This document shows, piece after piece, positions 45,628 through 55,800 of a DNA stretch of 64,000 bases. A program made the translations under genes and the position numbers. Each line of letters starts with the position of its first letter. The stretch's first letter is position 1. The DNA is taken from positions 434,001 through 498,000 of the forward strand of contig NZ_VHIQ01000003.1 in NCBI RefSeq assembly GCF_006494535.1. Reading direction: 5' to 3'. A model generated the notes under the pieces. The model was not told the DNA's origin. It saw only the letters and a list, made by a program, of their open reading frames with translations, and did not search any database. This DNA comes from Paucihalobacter ruber (GTDB lineage: Bacteria > Bacteroidota > Bacteroidia > Flavobacteriales > Flavobacteriaceae).

Positions 45628-46317
45628 TCAAAGGTAATTTTTTAATTGTAATAAGGTGTCTACTTTTTTTATTGAGGTATCTACCTCTACTTTATGATGG
45701 TTAAATAAAATCACATCTAAACCAACGTTTAAAGCACCCAAAATATCGGCTTCTAAATTATCTCCTATCATCATACTTTGTTCAGGCGAAGTTTGTGCCA
45801 GCTCCAAGGCATGATTAAAAATAATTGGATTTGGTTTTTTTACACCAACCATTTCAGAGTTGGTAATGGTTTTAAAAAAATGATCAATTTTAGAATTTTT
45901 GATTTTTCGGTATTGAGCTTCTTCAAAACCATTGGTAATAATATGTAGTTTATAATTGGTGTTTAAATAAATTAAAATTTCTAAAGCGCCATCAAATAAG
46001 TGATTAAAAGTGGTTAAATACTTGATGTAATCTTCTGATAAGATATGAATTAATTCATCTTCAACCTTAAAGTTGAGCAGATCAAAACTATCTTTTAATC
46101 TGCCGTATCGCAACGACGGTTTATCAATACGTTCTTCTCTGTAAAGCTTCCAATAATTGAGATTGATGGGTTCGTAAATTTTTATAAAATCATTAAATGG
46201 AACCTCAACACGATGTTCAGTAAAAATTCTCTTAAAAGTCAAAGCTGAATTTTTATCAAAATCCCACAAGGTATGGTCTAAGTCAAAAAATACATCGGTA
46301 ATTTTTCTTTGGGTCAT
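45628..46317 (-). CDS. YjjG family HAD nucleotidase
   Basis: A 229-residue HAD-superfamily phosphatase of the YjjG type, which dephosphorylates non-canonical pyrimidine nucleotides and so guards the nucleotide pool. HAD motif I is FFDLDHTLWDFDKNS, motif II IITNGF, motif III Lys in GVKKPNP, motif IV MIGDNLEADILGA. It begins three bases after the radC stop in transcript order, so radC and this gene form an operon. Confidence 0.9.
   Translation of the reverse strand: MTQRKITDVFFDLDHTLWDFDKNSALTFKRIFTEHRVEVPFNDFIKIYEPINLNYWKLYREERIDKPSLRYGRLKDSFDLLNFKVEDELIHILSEDYIKYLTTFNHLFDGALEILIYLNTNYKLHIITNGFEEAQYRKIKNSKIDHFFKTITNSEMVGVKKPNPIIFNHALELAQTSPEQSMMIGDNLEADILGALNVGLDVILFNHHKVEVDTSIKKVDTLLQLKNYL
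45629..45636 (-). promoter_or_regulatory. -7 box inside the end of the yjjG-like gene
   Basis: The minus strand reads TACCTTTG, a perfect -7 box, 25 bases before the secreted-protein ATG at 45603. No -33 match was seen. Confidence 0.4.
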
Positions 46318-46320
46318 AAA

Positions 46321-47019
46321 TTAAAGCATGTTTTCGTCTGCAAAGCTAAAGTAATTGGTTTCAGTAATGATTAAATGATCTAAAACTTTCATGTCTAAAT
46401 GCTCAGAAGCGCGTTTTAATTTTAGGGTGAGATCTTTATCTGCCTGGCTAGGATTTAATGTTCCTGAAGGATGATTGTGCACCAAGATTAAACTAACGGC
46501 ACCTACTTCAAGCGCAGTTTTGAGCACCAATCGCACATCGACCAATGTTCCGGTGATACCACCTTTACTGAGTTGATTTTTCTGTAAAACTTTATTTGAA
46601 TTGTTAAGGTACAGAATCCAAAATTCTTCGTGAGGCAATTCGCCCAAAATAGGTTGCATTAATTGAAACACATCACGGCTTGACGTTATTTTAGTTAATT
46701 GTTTAGCATCTTCTAGTTTTCGGCGTCTTCCCAACTCTAAGGCAGCAGCAATGGTAATGGCCTTGGCTTCACCAATGCCTTTAAATTCCATAAGCTGTTT
46801 TAAAGATAATTTGCCAAGAGCATTCAAATTATGGTCAACACTCGCTAAAATTCGTTTGGCCAAATCAACGGCACTTTCGTCTTTATTTCCAGAGCCAATT
46901 ATAATAGCTATCAACTCTGCATCGCTTAAAACCAATTTGCCCTTATCGCGCAATTTCTCACGAGGCTGGTCATCTTGAGACCAGTTTTTAATTGAAAATG
47001 ACCTATTTGATTTTAACAT
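46321..47019 (-). CDS. radC: RadC family JAB-domain protein
   Basis: A 232-residue protein with an N-terminal helix-hairpin-helix region (LSLKQLMEFKGIGEAKAITI) and a C-terminal JAB/MPN metal-binding domain with HNHPSGTLNPSQAD and an upstream Glu. The historical name implies DNA repair, but the biochemical role is not established. A -33/-7 pair stands right before the ATG, with only four bases between. Confidence 0.93.
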   Translation of the reverse strand: MLKSNRSFSIKNWSQDDQPREKLRDKGKLVLSDAELIAIIIGSGNKDESAVDLAKRILASVDHNLNALGKLSLKQLMEFKGIGEAKAITIAAALELGRRRKLEDAKQLTKITSSRDVFQLMQPILGELPHEEFWILYLNNSNKVLQKNQLSKGGITGTLVDVRLVLKTALEVGAVSLILVHNHPSGTLNPSQADKDLTLKLKRASEHLDMKVLDHLIITETNYFSFADENML

Positions 47020-47023
47020 GAGA

Positions 47024-47055
47024 TAAATATAGATATTGTATATTTATAAATCAAA
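47024..47055 (-). promoter_or_regulatory. Promoter of radC, four bases from ATG
   Basis: Minus strand TTTG (47052-47055), 20 bases, TATATTTA (47024-47031, last base off consensus), then TCTC and the ATG at 47019. Suggests a leaderless mRNA. Confidence 0.5.
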
Positions 47056-47110
47056 AATCTGGTAAAGATTTAGTTTGAAAATACTTGTAATTGCAAATCC
47101 GTCTTAAAAT

Positions 47111-47998
47111 ATGAAACCAATTAAAAAAGAACAAATTAGTCAGGACGTTTTCGACCTCTACGACGATTACGCGCACAACCGAATTGACCGACGGAAATTT
47201 CTTGAAAAATTATCTATTTATGCCGTAGGTGGTATCACTTTGGGCTCTTTATTGAGTTTCGTTTCTCCAAATTATATAGGTACAGCTTTAATCAAAGAGG
47301 ACGATCAGCGAATTATTTCAAATTACGTCACGTATAATTCACCTAAGGGCGGCGGTGATATCAAAGCGCTTTACAGCAAGCCTGCCAACGCTAACGCCAA
47401 ACTTCCCGGTGTGATTGTTGTTCATGAAAATAGAGGATTGAATCCTTATATAGAAGATGTTGGAAGACAATTAGCAATTGATGGCTTTTTGTCTTTAGCA
47501 CCCGATGCCTTAACACCACTCGGTGGTTATCCGGGCAATGATGACGAAGGTCGAGCTTTGCAGCGCCAGCGCGACAGAATGGAAATGTTAGAAGACTTTA
47601 TAGCGGCGGCCTACTTTTTAAAAACGCATCCCGATTGCAATGGTAATATTGGGGTGGTTGGATTTTGCTTTGGCGGCTGGGTCTCTAATATGATGGCTGT
47701 AAAAATGCCCGAATTATTGGCTGCTGTTCCTTATTACGGCGGTCAGCCAACAGCCGAAGAAGCTGCTCAGGTAAAAACTCCGTTATTGCTTCACTTTGCC
47801 GAATTAGACACGCGTGTTAACGCCGGGTGGCCAGACTATGAAGCCATTTTGAAGTCTAACAAAGTTGAATATGAAGTGCATTTCTACCCAAACGTTAACC
47901 ACGGTTTTCACAATACCTCAACACCAAGATACGACCAGGAAGCGGCTGAATTGTCATGGCAAAGAACCATCACTTTTTTCAAAAACAAACTGGGTTAG
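47111..47998 (+). CDS. Dienelactone hydrolase family protein, probably exported
   Basis: A 295-residue alpha/beta hydrolase. The nucleophile is Cys in VGFCFGGWVSNMM, with the Asp in AELDTRVNAGWP and the His in NVNHGFHNTSTP. The N-terminus has RIDRRKFLEKLSIYAVGGIT followed by a hydrophobic stretch, a twin-arginine (Tat) type signal, although the arginines are about 27 residues from the start. It likely cleaves esters or lactones outside the inner membrane; the substrate is unknown. Its TAG stop overlaps the mpl stop by four bases. Confidence 0.88.
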   Translation: MKPIKKEQISQDVFDLYDDYAHNRIDRRKFLEKLSIYAVGGITLGSLLSFVSPNYIGTALIKEDDQRIISNYVTYNSPKGGGDIKALYSKPANANAKLPGVIVVHENRGLNPYIEDVGRQLAIDGFLSLAPDALTPLGGYPGNDDEGRALQRQRDRMEMLEDFIAAAYFLKTHPDCNGNIGVVGFCFGGWVSNMMAVKMPELLAAVPYYGGQPTAEEAAQVKTPLLLHFAELDTRVNAGWPDYEAILKSNKVEYEVHFYPNVNHGFHNTSTPRYDQEAAELSWQRTITFFKNKLG

Positions 47999-49350
47999 GC
48001 TATCAAGGTTTTTACCTCATCAAAATTTAAACCACCATAATTACCACTGCTCATCAGCAGCAAGACTTTATTTTCAAAATTTTGTGAAAACAAATAGGCT
48101 TTAAATGCTGCCGGATTGGTATAGATGATTAAATCTTCCCTTTGAAAAGCGTCTGCTATTTGTTGTTCTGTAATGGGTTGTAATTTTTTGATTTCTACAG
48201 CGTGCGGCGAGTAAAAAACTACGGCTGTATCGGCTGCATCAAGGGTGTTTTTATATTCCTTTAAAAATTCAGGTGTTAAGCTGCTGTACGTGTGTAACTC
48301 CAGACAAGCTATTAAATTTTTGTCAGTGTATTGTTCTTTTACGGCCTGCGTGGTAGCTTTTACCTTGCTGGGTGAATGTGCAAAATCTTTAAAAGCCACA
48401 CCTGTTTTTGATTCGGCAATTTTTTCAAGACGTTTGCTGGCACCTTTAAAGGTGGCAATGGCTTCGTAAAAATCGTCTTCGTCAATGCCCATGTGCTGAC
48501 AAATCCATTTGGCACCTGCCAGGTTATTGAGGTTGTGTTTACCAAAAATTTCAATAGGTAACTCACCTTCTGTAGTTTCCAAGAAGGTTTGTCCGTTTAC
48601 AACCGAATAATTAGGCGTGTAATAAGGCAACTTTCGAATGGTGTTTTGTGAAGATTGCACCACTTTTACTACCTCAAAATCTTCTGCATTGTAAGTGATA
48701 CTGCCGCCTTCAACAATACTATCAACAAATATTTTAAACTGTCCTACATAATTTTCGTAGGTTGGAAACACGTTGATATGATCCCAGGCAATTCCGCTTA
48801 ATAAAGCAATATTGGGCTTATATAAATGAAATTTTGGTCTGCGGTCAATTGGTGAACTCAGATACTCATCGCCTTCTAAAACAACAAAATCGTTGTCTAG
48901 GGTGAGTTTCACCATTACATCAAATCCTTCTAATTGCGCGCCAACCATATAATCAACATCGCGTTCGTGATACTGCATTACATGTAAAATCATCGAGGTG
49001 ATGCTGGTTTTTCCGTGGCTGCCACCTATAACTACACGGGTTTTGTGCTTAGACTGTTCGTAAAGAAATTCGGGATAGCTGTAAACTTTTAAACCTAATT
49101 CCTGTGCCTTTAAAAGCTCGGGATTATCGGCTTTGGCGTGCATTCCTAAAACGATGGCATCTAAGTTTGAGGTGATTTTTTCAGGAAACCACCCAAAGGT
49201 TTCCGGTAGTAATCCCTTTGCATCCAATCTGGATTTAGATGGTTCAAAAATTTCGTCGTCGCTGCCTGTAATGGTATCGCCTTTTAGGTGAAGTGCCAAT
49301 GCTAAATTATGCATAGCACTACCGCCAATGGCTATAAAATGTATGTTCAT
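47995..49350 (-). CDS. mpl: UDP-N-acetylmuramate:L-alanyl-gamma-D-glutamyl-meso-diaminopimelate ligase (Mpl)
   Basis: A 451-residue Mur-ligase homologue that recycles cell-wall tripeptide onto UDP-MurNAc. It begins with the Mpl/MurC Rossmann start IHFIAIGGSAMHNLALALHL and has the ATP site VVIGGSHGKTSITSMILH, the central VLEGDEYLSSPIDRRPKF and GKHNLNNLAGA. The start and GDEYLSSPIDRRPK favour Mpl over MurC. It carries near-consensus TATCTTTA on the minus strand 19 bases before the start. Confidence 0.88.
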   Translation of the reverse strand: MNIHFIAIGGSAMHNLALALHLKGDTITGSDDEIFEPSKSRLDAKGLLPETFGWFPEKITSNLDAIVLGMHAKADNPELLKAQELGLKVYSYPEFLYEQSKHKTRVVIGGSHGKTSITSMILHVMQYHERDVDYMVGAQLEGFDVMVKLTLDNDFVVLEGDEYLSSPIDRRPKFHLYKPNIALLSGIAWDHINVFPTYENYVGQFKIFVDSIVEGGSITYNAEDFEVVKVVQSSQNTIRKLPYYTPNYSVVNGQTFLETTEGELPIEIFGKHNLNNLAGAKWICQHMGIDEDDFYEAIATFKGASKRLEKIAESKTGVAFKDFAHSPSKVKATTQAVKEQYTDKNLIACLELHTYSSLTPEFLKEYKNTLDAADTAVVFYSPHAVEIKKLQPITEQQIADAFQREDLIIYTNPAAFKAYLFSQNFENKVLLLMSSGNYGGLNFDEVKTLIA

Positions 49351-49392
49351 GGTTGCAATAAATGAGGTGTAAAGATAAGTATTGTGAATAAA

Positions 49393-49421
49393 AAAACCTG
49401 CCCAGATTAAAGGCAGGTTTT
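49393..49421 (-). terminator. Terminator of the S46 peptidase gene
   Basis: AAAACCTGCC (49393-49402) and GGCAGGTTTT (49412-49421), a perfect 10-bp stem with a nine-base loop, 20 bases after the gene. Confidence 0.9.
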
Positions 49422-49441
49422 AAAATTTATCTCCTATTTTT

Positions 49442-51613
49442 TTAGTTCACCAAAGTAAGCTCATCAACTATATGCTTGGCGCCGGCATATTTATCGATGA
49501 TAAACAGTACGTATCTAATATCTACGCTAATGGTGCGTTGTAATTGTTCGTCAAAAATCACATCGCCGGCCATGGCTTCAATATTACCATCAAATGCCAA
49601 CCCAATTAATTCGCCTTTGGCATTTAATACCGGTGACCCGGAATTTCCGCCGGTAATATCATGATCTGTCAAGAAATTAACAGGTAAGTGACCCATTTTA
49701 TCTGCATAGGGGCCAAAATCTTTATTGTTATACAAGTCTATGAGTCGCTGCGGCATATCGAACTCTTCATCGCCCGGCACATACTTAGCAACCGTTCCTT
49801 TTAAGGTGGTAAAATAATTAACGGCAGCGTCGTTTGGTTTTGCGCCTAAAGGAAGCGGTCTCACTGTTCCGTAAGTTAATCTTAGTGTACTGTTAGCATC
49901 GGGATAATAAGTAACATCAGGGTTCATTTCTCTCATGCCTTTTATCATATTTCTGAAGCCTTTTTGATATTGCTCTCCAAGTACTTTTAATTCATCAGAC
50001 TCATAACGATACGCAGTAAAAAGTTCATTAGAGAGCTGAATTAACGGGTCGCTGATGTAGGCGTCTCTGTCAGGATTCTTCGCAAACTGAGACAACTTTT
50101 CCTTCGAACTTAAAATACTGGCATCGAACAATTGACCCAATTGCATTTTAATATCTGAACCACTATCCTTCATTTTAACCAAAGACTCGATGGGATTTGA
50201 GGCTTTATTTGCGTATAAGCTAAGGGTTTCGATAAACACATCGCGTTCTAAAGGCATATATAACTTGGCGTACAGATTGTCTATTTGCGGTTGGATTTTT
50301 TCATCAAAAGCCACTTCATCCATGGCATCACTTTCCATTACTTCAGACATCATTCTACTTAATCTATTGGGAAGTGTAATCATATTGCTTCCTCTTAAAA
50401 CACTCACCAAGTAATTATCGTCTTTACTTTTAACGTTGGTTTGCTCGTAGTAGTTATTAATGGCGTCCATTACGTTTCCGTAGTTTTTGATACGTTCAGC
50501 CTGACCTGTTTTCCCACCCAGCTTTTTATCCTTTGAGTTAATCCATTTCACAAATTCTTCCTCTTTAGCTCTTTTAGCCTCGGCGGTTTTGTGCTGTGTA
50601 AGGGCGTCAATCATACCTTGTCTGTTTTTCCAATAATTAGCAATACTGGCGTATTTGGAAGCGTAATCCAAATTAACTTGCTGATTTTGTTCCATGTGTT
50701 TTTTCATGGCATCCATGGACGTTTTTGAACCTTCAACCCAAGCGGGATAGGCATATTTCACGTTTTGATCTATTCCGGCCGATGGCATCCATCTATTGGT
50801 TCTACCGGGATATCCTAATATCATTGAAAAATCGTTCTCTTCGTAACCTTTCATGCTTACCGGTAAGTGGTATTTAACCTGTACCGGCACATTGTCTTGT
50901 GAATAGGCGGCAGGATTTCCTTCAGCATCACCATACACTCTAAACAACGAAAAATCACCGGTGTGACGTGGCCATTCCCAGTTATCGGTATCACCACCAA
51001 ATTTTCCGATACTGTTTGGTGGTGTTCCTACCAAACGCACATCTGTATAGTCTTGATAAACAAAATAGTAATATTCGTTACCACTATAAAATGGACGTAC
51101 CGAAACCGTATACTTACCACCTTCGTCGTTTTCCTTTTGAATTTTTGCTATTTCTTGATTGATAATTTTCTCGCGTTCTAACTCGGTCATACCTTCATTC
51201 ACCAAACTTAAAATTCGCTCGGTTACATCGTCCATTCTTACGAAAAATCGCACCGATAAATTAGCAGGCTTTAATTCTTCGCTGTAATCTTTGGCCCAAA
51301 AACCATTGGTGAGGTAATCGTTTTCTTCGGTAGACAGTTCGGCTATTTGTCCATATCCACAGTGATGATTGGTGAGTACGAGTCCGTTTTTAGAAATAAT
51401 TTCGGCAGTACAACCACCGCCAAATTGCACAATGGCGTCTTTTAAACTATAATTGTTGATGTTGTAAATTTCTTCGGGCGTAAGTTGCAAGCCCATTTTT
51501 TGCATATCGACATAATTGAGTCTTTCAATATGCATTAAAAACCACATGCCTTCATTGGCGCTTAATGGCAAGACCATAAACACCATGAGCAAAATTTTAA
51601 ACATTTTTTTCAT
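49442..51613 (-). CDS. S46 family dipeptidyl-peptidase, DPP7 type
   Basis: A 723-residue serine peptidase with a signal peptide (to about LPLSA). The triad is visible: His in VLTNHHCGYGQI (about 83-84), Asp in GGDTDNWEWPRHTGDF, Ser658 in DITGGNSGSPVLNAKG. Eighteen residues after that serine stands Gly676 (GLAFDGNIEAMAGD). In this family Gly at this place marks DPP7 (hydrophobic P1) and Arg marks DPP11 (Asp/Glu P1), so DPP7-like specificity is inferred. It releases dipeptides in the periplasm, feeding amino-acid catabolism. It is preceded by a 20-bp palindrome. Confidence 0.93.
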   Translation of the reverse strand: MKKMFKILLMVFMVLPLSANEGMWFLMHIERLNYVDMQKMGLQLTPEEIYNINNYSLKDAIVQFGGGCTAEIISKNGLVLTNHHCGYGQIAELSTEENDYLTNGFWAKDYSEELKPANLSVRFFVRMDDVTERILSLVNEGMTELEREKIINQEIAKIQKENDEGGKYTVSVRPFYSGNEYYYFVYQDYTDVRLVGTPPNSIGKFGGDTDNWEWPRHTGDFSLFRVYGDAEGNPAAYSQDNVPVQVKYHLPVSMKGYEENDFSMILGYPGRTNRWMPSAGIDQNVKYAYPAWVEGSKTSMDAMKKHMEQNQQVNLDYASKYASIANYWKNRQGMIDALTQHKTAEAKRAKEEEFVKWINSKDKKLGGKTGQAERIKNYGNVMDAINNYYEQTNVKSKDDNYLVSVLRGSNMITLPNRLSRMMSEVMESDAMDEVAFDEKIQPQIDNLYAKLYMPLERDVFIETLSLYANKASNPIESLVKMKDSGSDIKMQLGQLFDASILSSKEKLSQFAKNPDRDAYISDPLIQLSNELFTAYRYESDELKVLGEQYQKGFRNMIKGMREMNPDVTYYPDANSTLRLTYGTVRPLPLGAKPNDAAVNYFTTLKGTVAKYVPGDEEFDMPQRLIDLYNNKDFGPYADKMGHLPVNFLTDHDITGGNSGSPVLNAKGELIGLAFDGNIEAMAGDVIFDEQLQRTISVDIRYVLFIIDKYAGAKHIVDELTLVN

Positions 51614-51650
51614 GTTGTAATATTAAATTTGATTAAGTTAAAAAATCTTG

Positions 51651-51670
51651 AATTTTAAGTGCTTAAAATT
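51651..51670. promoter_or_regulatory. Palindrome upstream of the S46 peptidase gene
   Basis: AATTTTAAG-TG-CTTAAAATT, a 9+2+9 inverted repeat 37 bases before the ATG at 51613. It overlaps TAATTTTA on the minus strand (51664-51671), a near -7 box, so it could be an operator or a 5' hairpin. Confidence 0.45.
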
Positions 51671-51749
51671 ACGAATTTTTCATGATTTGTATTCCTAATT
51701 GATACATGTAATTTTTCCCGAAAAAGATAATAGAAGACAAAAAAATACT

Positions 51750-52703
51750 TTAAAGCGAAAGAATAAGTTGCTGTTCTTCCTTAAAATATTTAATATCTGG
51801 TAACTGGGACATTGCCAATTGAATATAATTTAACGCCGTTATTTTGTCTTTTTTGTGTCTGTAAATTTGTGCGAGTCGGTAATTGGCCCAAGCCACAGGC
51901 ACGCCGTCTTTGGCTGTGTAATTTTGAATGTAGGTTTTTAAGCAATGTTCACCTTTGTCTAACTGCAAATTATATTCGGCGCAAACTTTTCCTAATTGAT
52001 AGTGCAACGCGTTACGTTGATGCTTATCAATACCGGTTTGTATGGTTTGTATGGCGTTTTCGGGTTTTTGTTGTTTTTCGTAAAAATTACTCAATTTTTC
52101 ATAACAAGTCAACGATCCGCCAACCAGAACAGCTTTTCTATAATACAATTCCGCTTGATCGGGGTTATTATCGTATTCATAAATATAGCCTTTTGCCAAA
52201 TAGCCGTCAACTTTTGAGATGTTTTCCAATTCATTGGCATAAGCCAAGGATTTCTTAAAACTACCACCAAAAATCCCGGGTAATTGCATGTACAATTCAA
52301 CCAAGGCCCAACGCGTATCAATATGGTTTTTATCTAATTCTGCCGCCTTTAAAAATGCATTTTTGGCGTCAAACACATAACTTAAAGCCTTCACTTTACT
52401 AACCGATAAGGCTTTCATTGCCAAAGCACCACCATATTTGTATTGAAAATTAGCACTGTTAGGTTCTTTTAAAACCAGATTTTTATAGATGTCAATGGCT
52501 TCGTCCCATTTGGTGAGATAGCCAAAAGTATCGCCGTAAAGCTCCATAGCTTCGGAATGGTCGGGATTTTGACTTAAGAAGTTTTCAATGGTTTGTTGCG
52601 CTTTTATATAAGACTTATTTTCAATGTATTGATGCGTTTTCTGAATCGCCAATTGCGACCAGCAAAACAAAGGGAATAACATCAAAATAAATGTTTTAAT
52701 CAT
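51750..52703 (-). CDS. Secreted tetratricopeptide-repeat protein
   Basis: A 317-residue protein with a signal peptide (MIKTFILMLFPLFCWSQ) and several TPR units, for example SEAMELYGDTFGYLTKWDEA, PDQAELYYRKAVLVGGSLTC and WANYRLAQIYRHKKDKITAL. It has no enzyme domain, so it should serve as a periplasmic scaffold. It is divergent from the alpha-2-macroglobulin gene across 177 bases and may share its control, but nothing in the sequence proves a link. Confidence 0.82.
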   Translation of the reverse strand: MIKTFILMLFPLFCWSQLAIQKTHQYIENKSYIKAQQTIENFLSQNPDHSEAMELYGDTFGYLTKWDEAIDIYKNLVLKEPNSANFQYKYGGALAMKALSVSKVKALSYVFDAKNAFLKAAELDKNHIDTRWALVELYMQLPGIFGGSFKKSLAYANELENISKVDGYLAKGYIYEYDNNPDQAELYYRKAVLVGGSLTCYEKLSNFYEKQQKPENAIQTIQTGIDKHQRNALHYQLGKVCAEYNLQLDKGEHCLKTYIQNYTAKDGVPVAWANYRLAQIYRHKKDKITALNYIQLAMSQLPDIKYFKEEQQLILSL

Positions 52704-52880
52704 AATTTAAATGTCGCATTCAACCTTGTAAACTTACACAATATTGATTAAATTGTTTAAAAATGTATATTGGTGCTGGACACAAAACATAGACACTCAA
52801 ATGAAAGTGAATATTATTTATATCGATATTTCATTTTTGGAACAGCTTTTGAAACTACTTTCATATAAAAATTAGTCATC

Positions 52881-55800
52881 ATGCCTTACTTAAGAATCGC
52901 GCTCATTATTATGATATTCACAGGAATTACAAACGCGCAAAACAACAATTACGACAAACTTTGGGAAGAAGTCACCAAACTTGAAAACGACGGACTCACC
53001 CAATCTGCCTCAAAAGTTGTTGACCGGATTTGGCAACAGGCCGAAAAAGAAAACAATGAGCAACAACTCATTAAGTGCCTGATTTATCAAAGTAAATACA
53101 CCTTGATATTACAAGAAGATGCTGAACTCAACATTATACATAAGTTTAAAAACAAAATTAATAAGAGCAAAGTACCTACCAAAAATTTGCTGGAATATAT
53201 GCTTGCCGACCTTTATTGGCAATATTTTAAGCAGAACAGATATAAATTTTATAACCGCAGTACCACTGACGGAAAACCTTCGGATGATTTTAGAACTTGG
53301 GATTTGAGTACGCTTTTTAACGAAATTCATTCGCATTTTCAAAAAGCGCTTCATCAACCTGAAACACTTCAAAAAACATCATTAAATGCTTACGAAAGCT
53401 TACTAATTAAAGTCCCTAATTCTGAACTTTACAGACCAACACTTTTTGATTTGCTGGCACATGGCGCTTTGGATTTTTACAAAACTCCTGAAAGCAGCAT
53501 CAATCAACCGGCCGATAAATTTTTAATCGATCGTGAATCGTTCTTTGAAGACGCTAAAACCTTTTCAGAACTAAAAATTACAACTACCGATACTACGTCG
53601 CTTCAACACAACGCACTCAAAATTTATCAGCAACTTATAAAATTTCATCTCAACGACACAAACAAACTTGCTTTAGTTGATGCCGATATCCAAAGACTGC
53701 AATTTGTTTATCAAAATGCTGTAAAAGACAACAAAGACCAACTTCTTAAAGCTTCCTTAGAAAAAGCTATTGGTCAAAACACAGGAGAAATTTCGGGATT
53801 ATATCAATTTGAATTGGCGGCACTGTATTATAAACAAGGTAACACCTACAATCCACAAACCAACAACGAACATAGATGGAAAATAAAAGAATCCTTGGAA
53901 ATTTGTAATACCATCAGTGCTATTAATTCTAACAGTTTATCATCTAAAAAAGCCGAAGTTTTAAAACAACAAATTCTTCAAACTCAGCTAAGCATAAAGA
54001 CAGAGCAATTTTTGCCGCTAGATAAAAATACTTTTAGCCTCGTAACATATAGAAATATTGAAACTCTCGACTTTTCGGCTATTAAAATTAGTCAAGAACA
54101 ACTTGAAATCTTCAACAAAACCTATCGAAAAGATAATCAATATTCGTTTATTAAAGCTTTAAAACCCACTGAAACCTGGCAAGCCAAACTACCTAACGAA
54201 AACGATTACCAGCAACACAGCACAGAAATTGTTATTCCAAAATTAGAAAACGGTTTATATATTGTTTTTGCTGAACGTGCTAATGATCCAGAAACTTTTG
54301 CGTTTTCTACCATTCAGCTAACCGATTTGGCTTTAACTTCTAAATGGACTCAAACTGAAGAAATATTTCAAATCATTAACCGCAATAACGGCAAACCCAT
54401 TGTTGGAGCAGCCATTGATATTAGCTACAAAGAACAATATAACTTACCGCTTAAATATCAAACTTATACCACCGATAAAAACGGAGAGTTTAAGTTGTTT
54501 AAAAGCGATAAACAATACCGAGATTTAAATTTTGTAGTGTCGTATCAAAAGCAGACAGCATACTTCGGAAATTCGTTTGTTGGCGAGCAGTCTAAACCGG
54601 GTAAAAAAGAGATTGACTACCAGTCCTTCATTTTTACAGACAGAAGTATTTACAGACCCGGACAAACCGTCCATTTTAAAGCTATTGTAATTAAAACCGA
54701 GAACGATAAAAGTGAAGTAGTGCCCAACCAGATAGTAGAAATAATTTTATACGACACCAACGACGACGAGCTCACTACACTCCAACTAAAAACCAACGAA
54801 TTCGGCTCGGTTAGCGGTAGTTTTATATTACCTTCAAACACCTTAACAGGCGAGTTTTCTATTGAAATTGATGCTGATGACATTGATATATACCATGAAG
54901 TTTATTTTTCGGTTGAAGAATACAAACGACCTAAGTTTGAAGCAAACTTTCAACCCATTACCGAGACTTTTCGCGTTAACGACAGTATAAAAGTAACAGG
55001 CGAAGCCAAAGCCTATGCCGGCAGCAATATTACCAATGCCAAAGTGCAATATCGGGTGGTGAGAACTGTGCAATTTCCGCGTTGGTACGGGTTTAGACCT
55101 CCGTATTACGCCCAATCTCAGGAAATTACCTTCGGGGAAACCCAAACAGATGCCAATGGTAAATTTGATGTAATGTTTAAGGCCATTCCTGACGAATCAG
55201 TTGATAAAACACATCAGCCTGTATTTACCTACGAAGTCACTGCCGATATCACCGATATCAATGGAGAAACCCGAAGCACGCAAACCATTGTAAAAGTTGG
55301 TTATCACGCAATGACGGCTGCTATTTTGGTGAATTCAGAACTTGAAAAAGGCGATAAAAATCACGATATCGCCATTCAAACCAATAACCTTAACGGTCAA
55401 TTTGTGCCTGCTAAAGGTAACATCAAAATCTATAAACTTCAAGAACCTGAAACCGTAACCAGACCCAGACCATGGTTGGCACCGGACTTACCTTCGTTAA
55501 CCGAAGCTGAATTTAAAACACTATTTCCTCACGACATTTACAGCAATCCAAATTCCGCTGAAACACCCAAAACGGCATTAGTTTTTGAGCAAAGTTTTGA
55601 TACCGGTAATTCCAAATCTATCAAACTTGGAAACATTAAAAAATGGCTTTCAGGCGATTATGTGATTGAACTTGAAAGCGAAGACAACTTCAATCAAACC
55701 GTCAAAACATCGGCATTTTTTAAAGTTTTTGGTAAAGATGATAAAACGGTTAGTGAGAAAAAACTTTTTGAAATCTATACCAACAACAACGTTTATCAGC

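Noticed and set aside
51812-52258. 148-codon plus-strand open frame inside the TPR gene
   Set aside because: Shadow of a TPR coding frame; odd Cys/Trp/Tyr-rich composition and no homology features.
52815-52835. ATATCGATAT-like palindrome before the macroglobulin gene as operator
   Set aside because: Short, A/T-rich and not placed next to a recognisable promoter; expected by chance.
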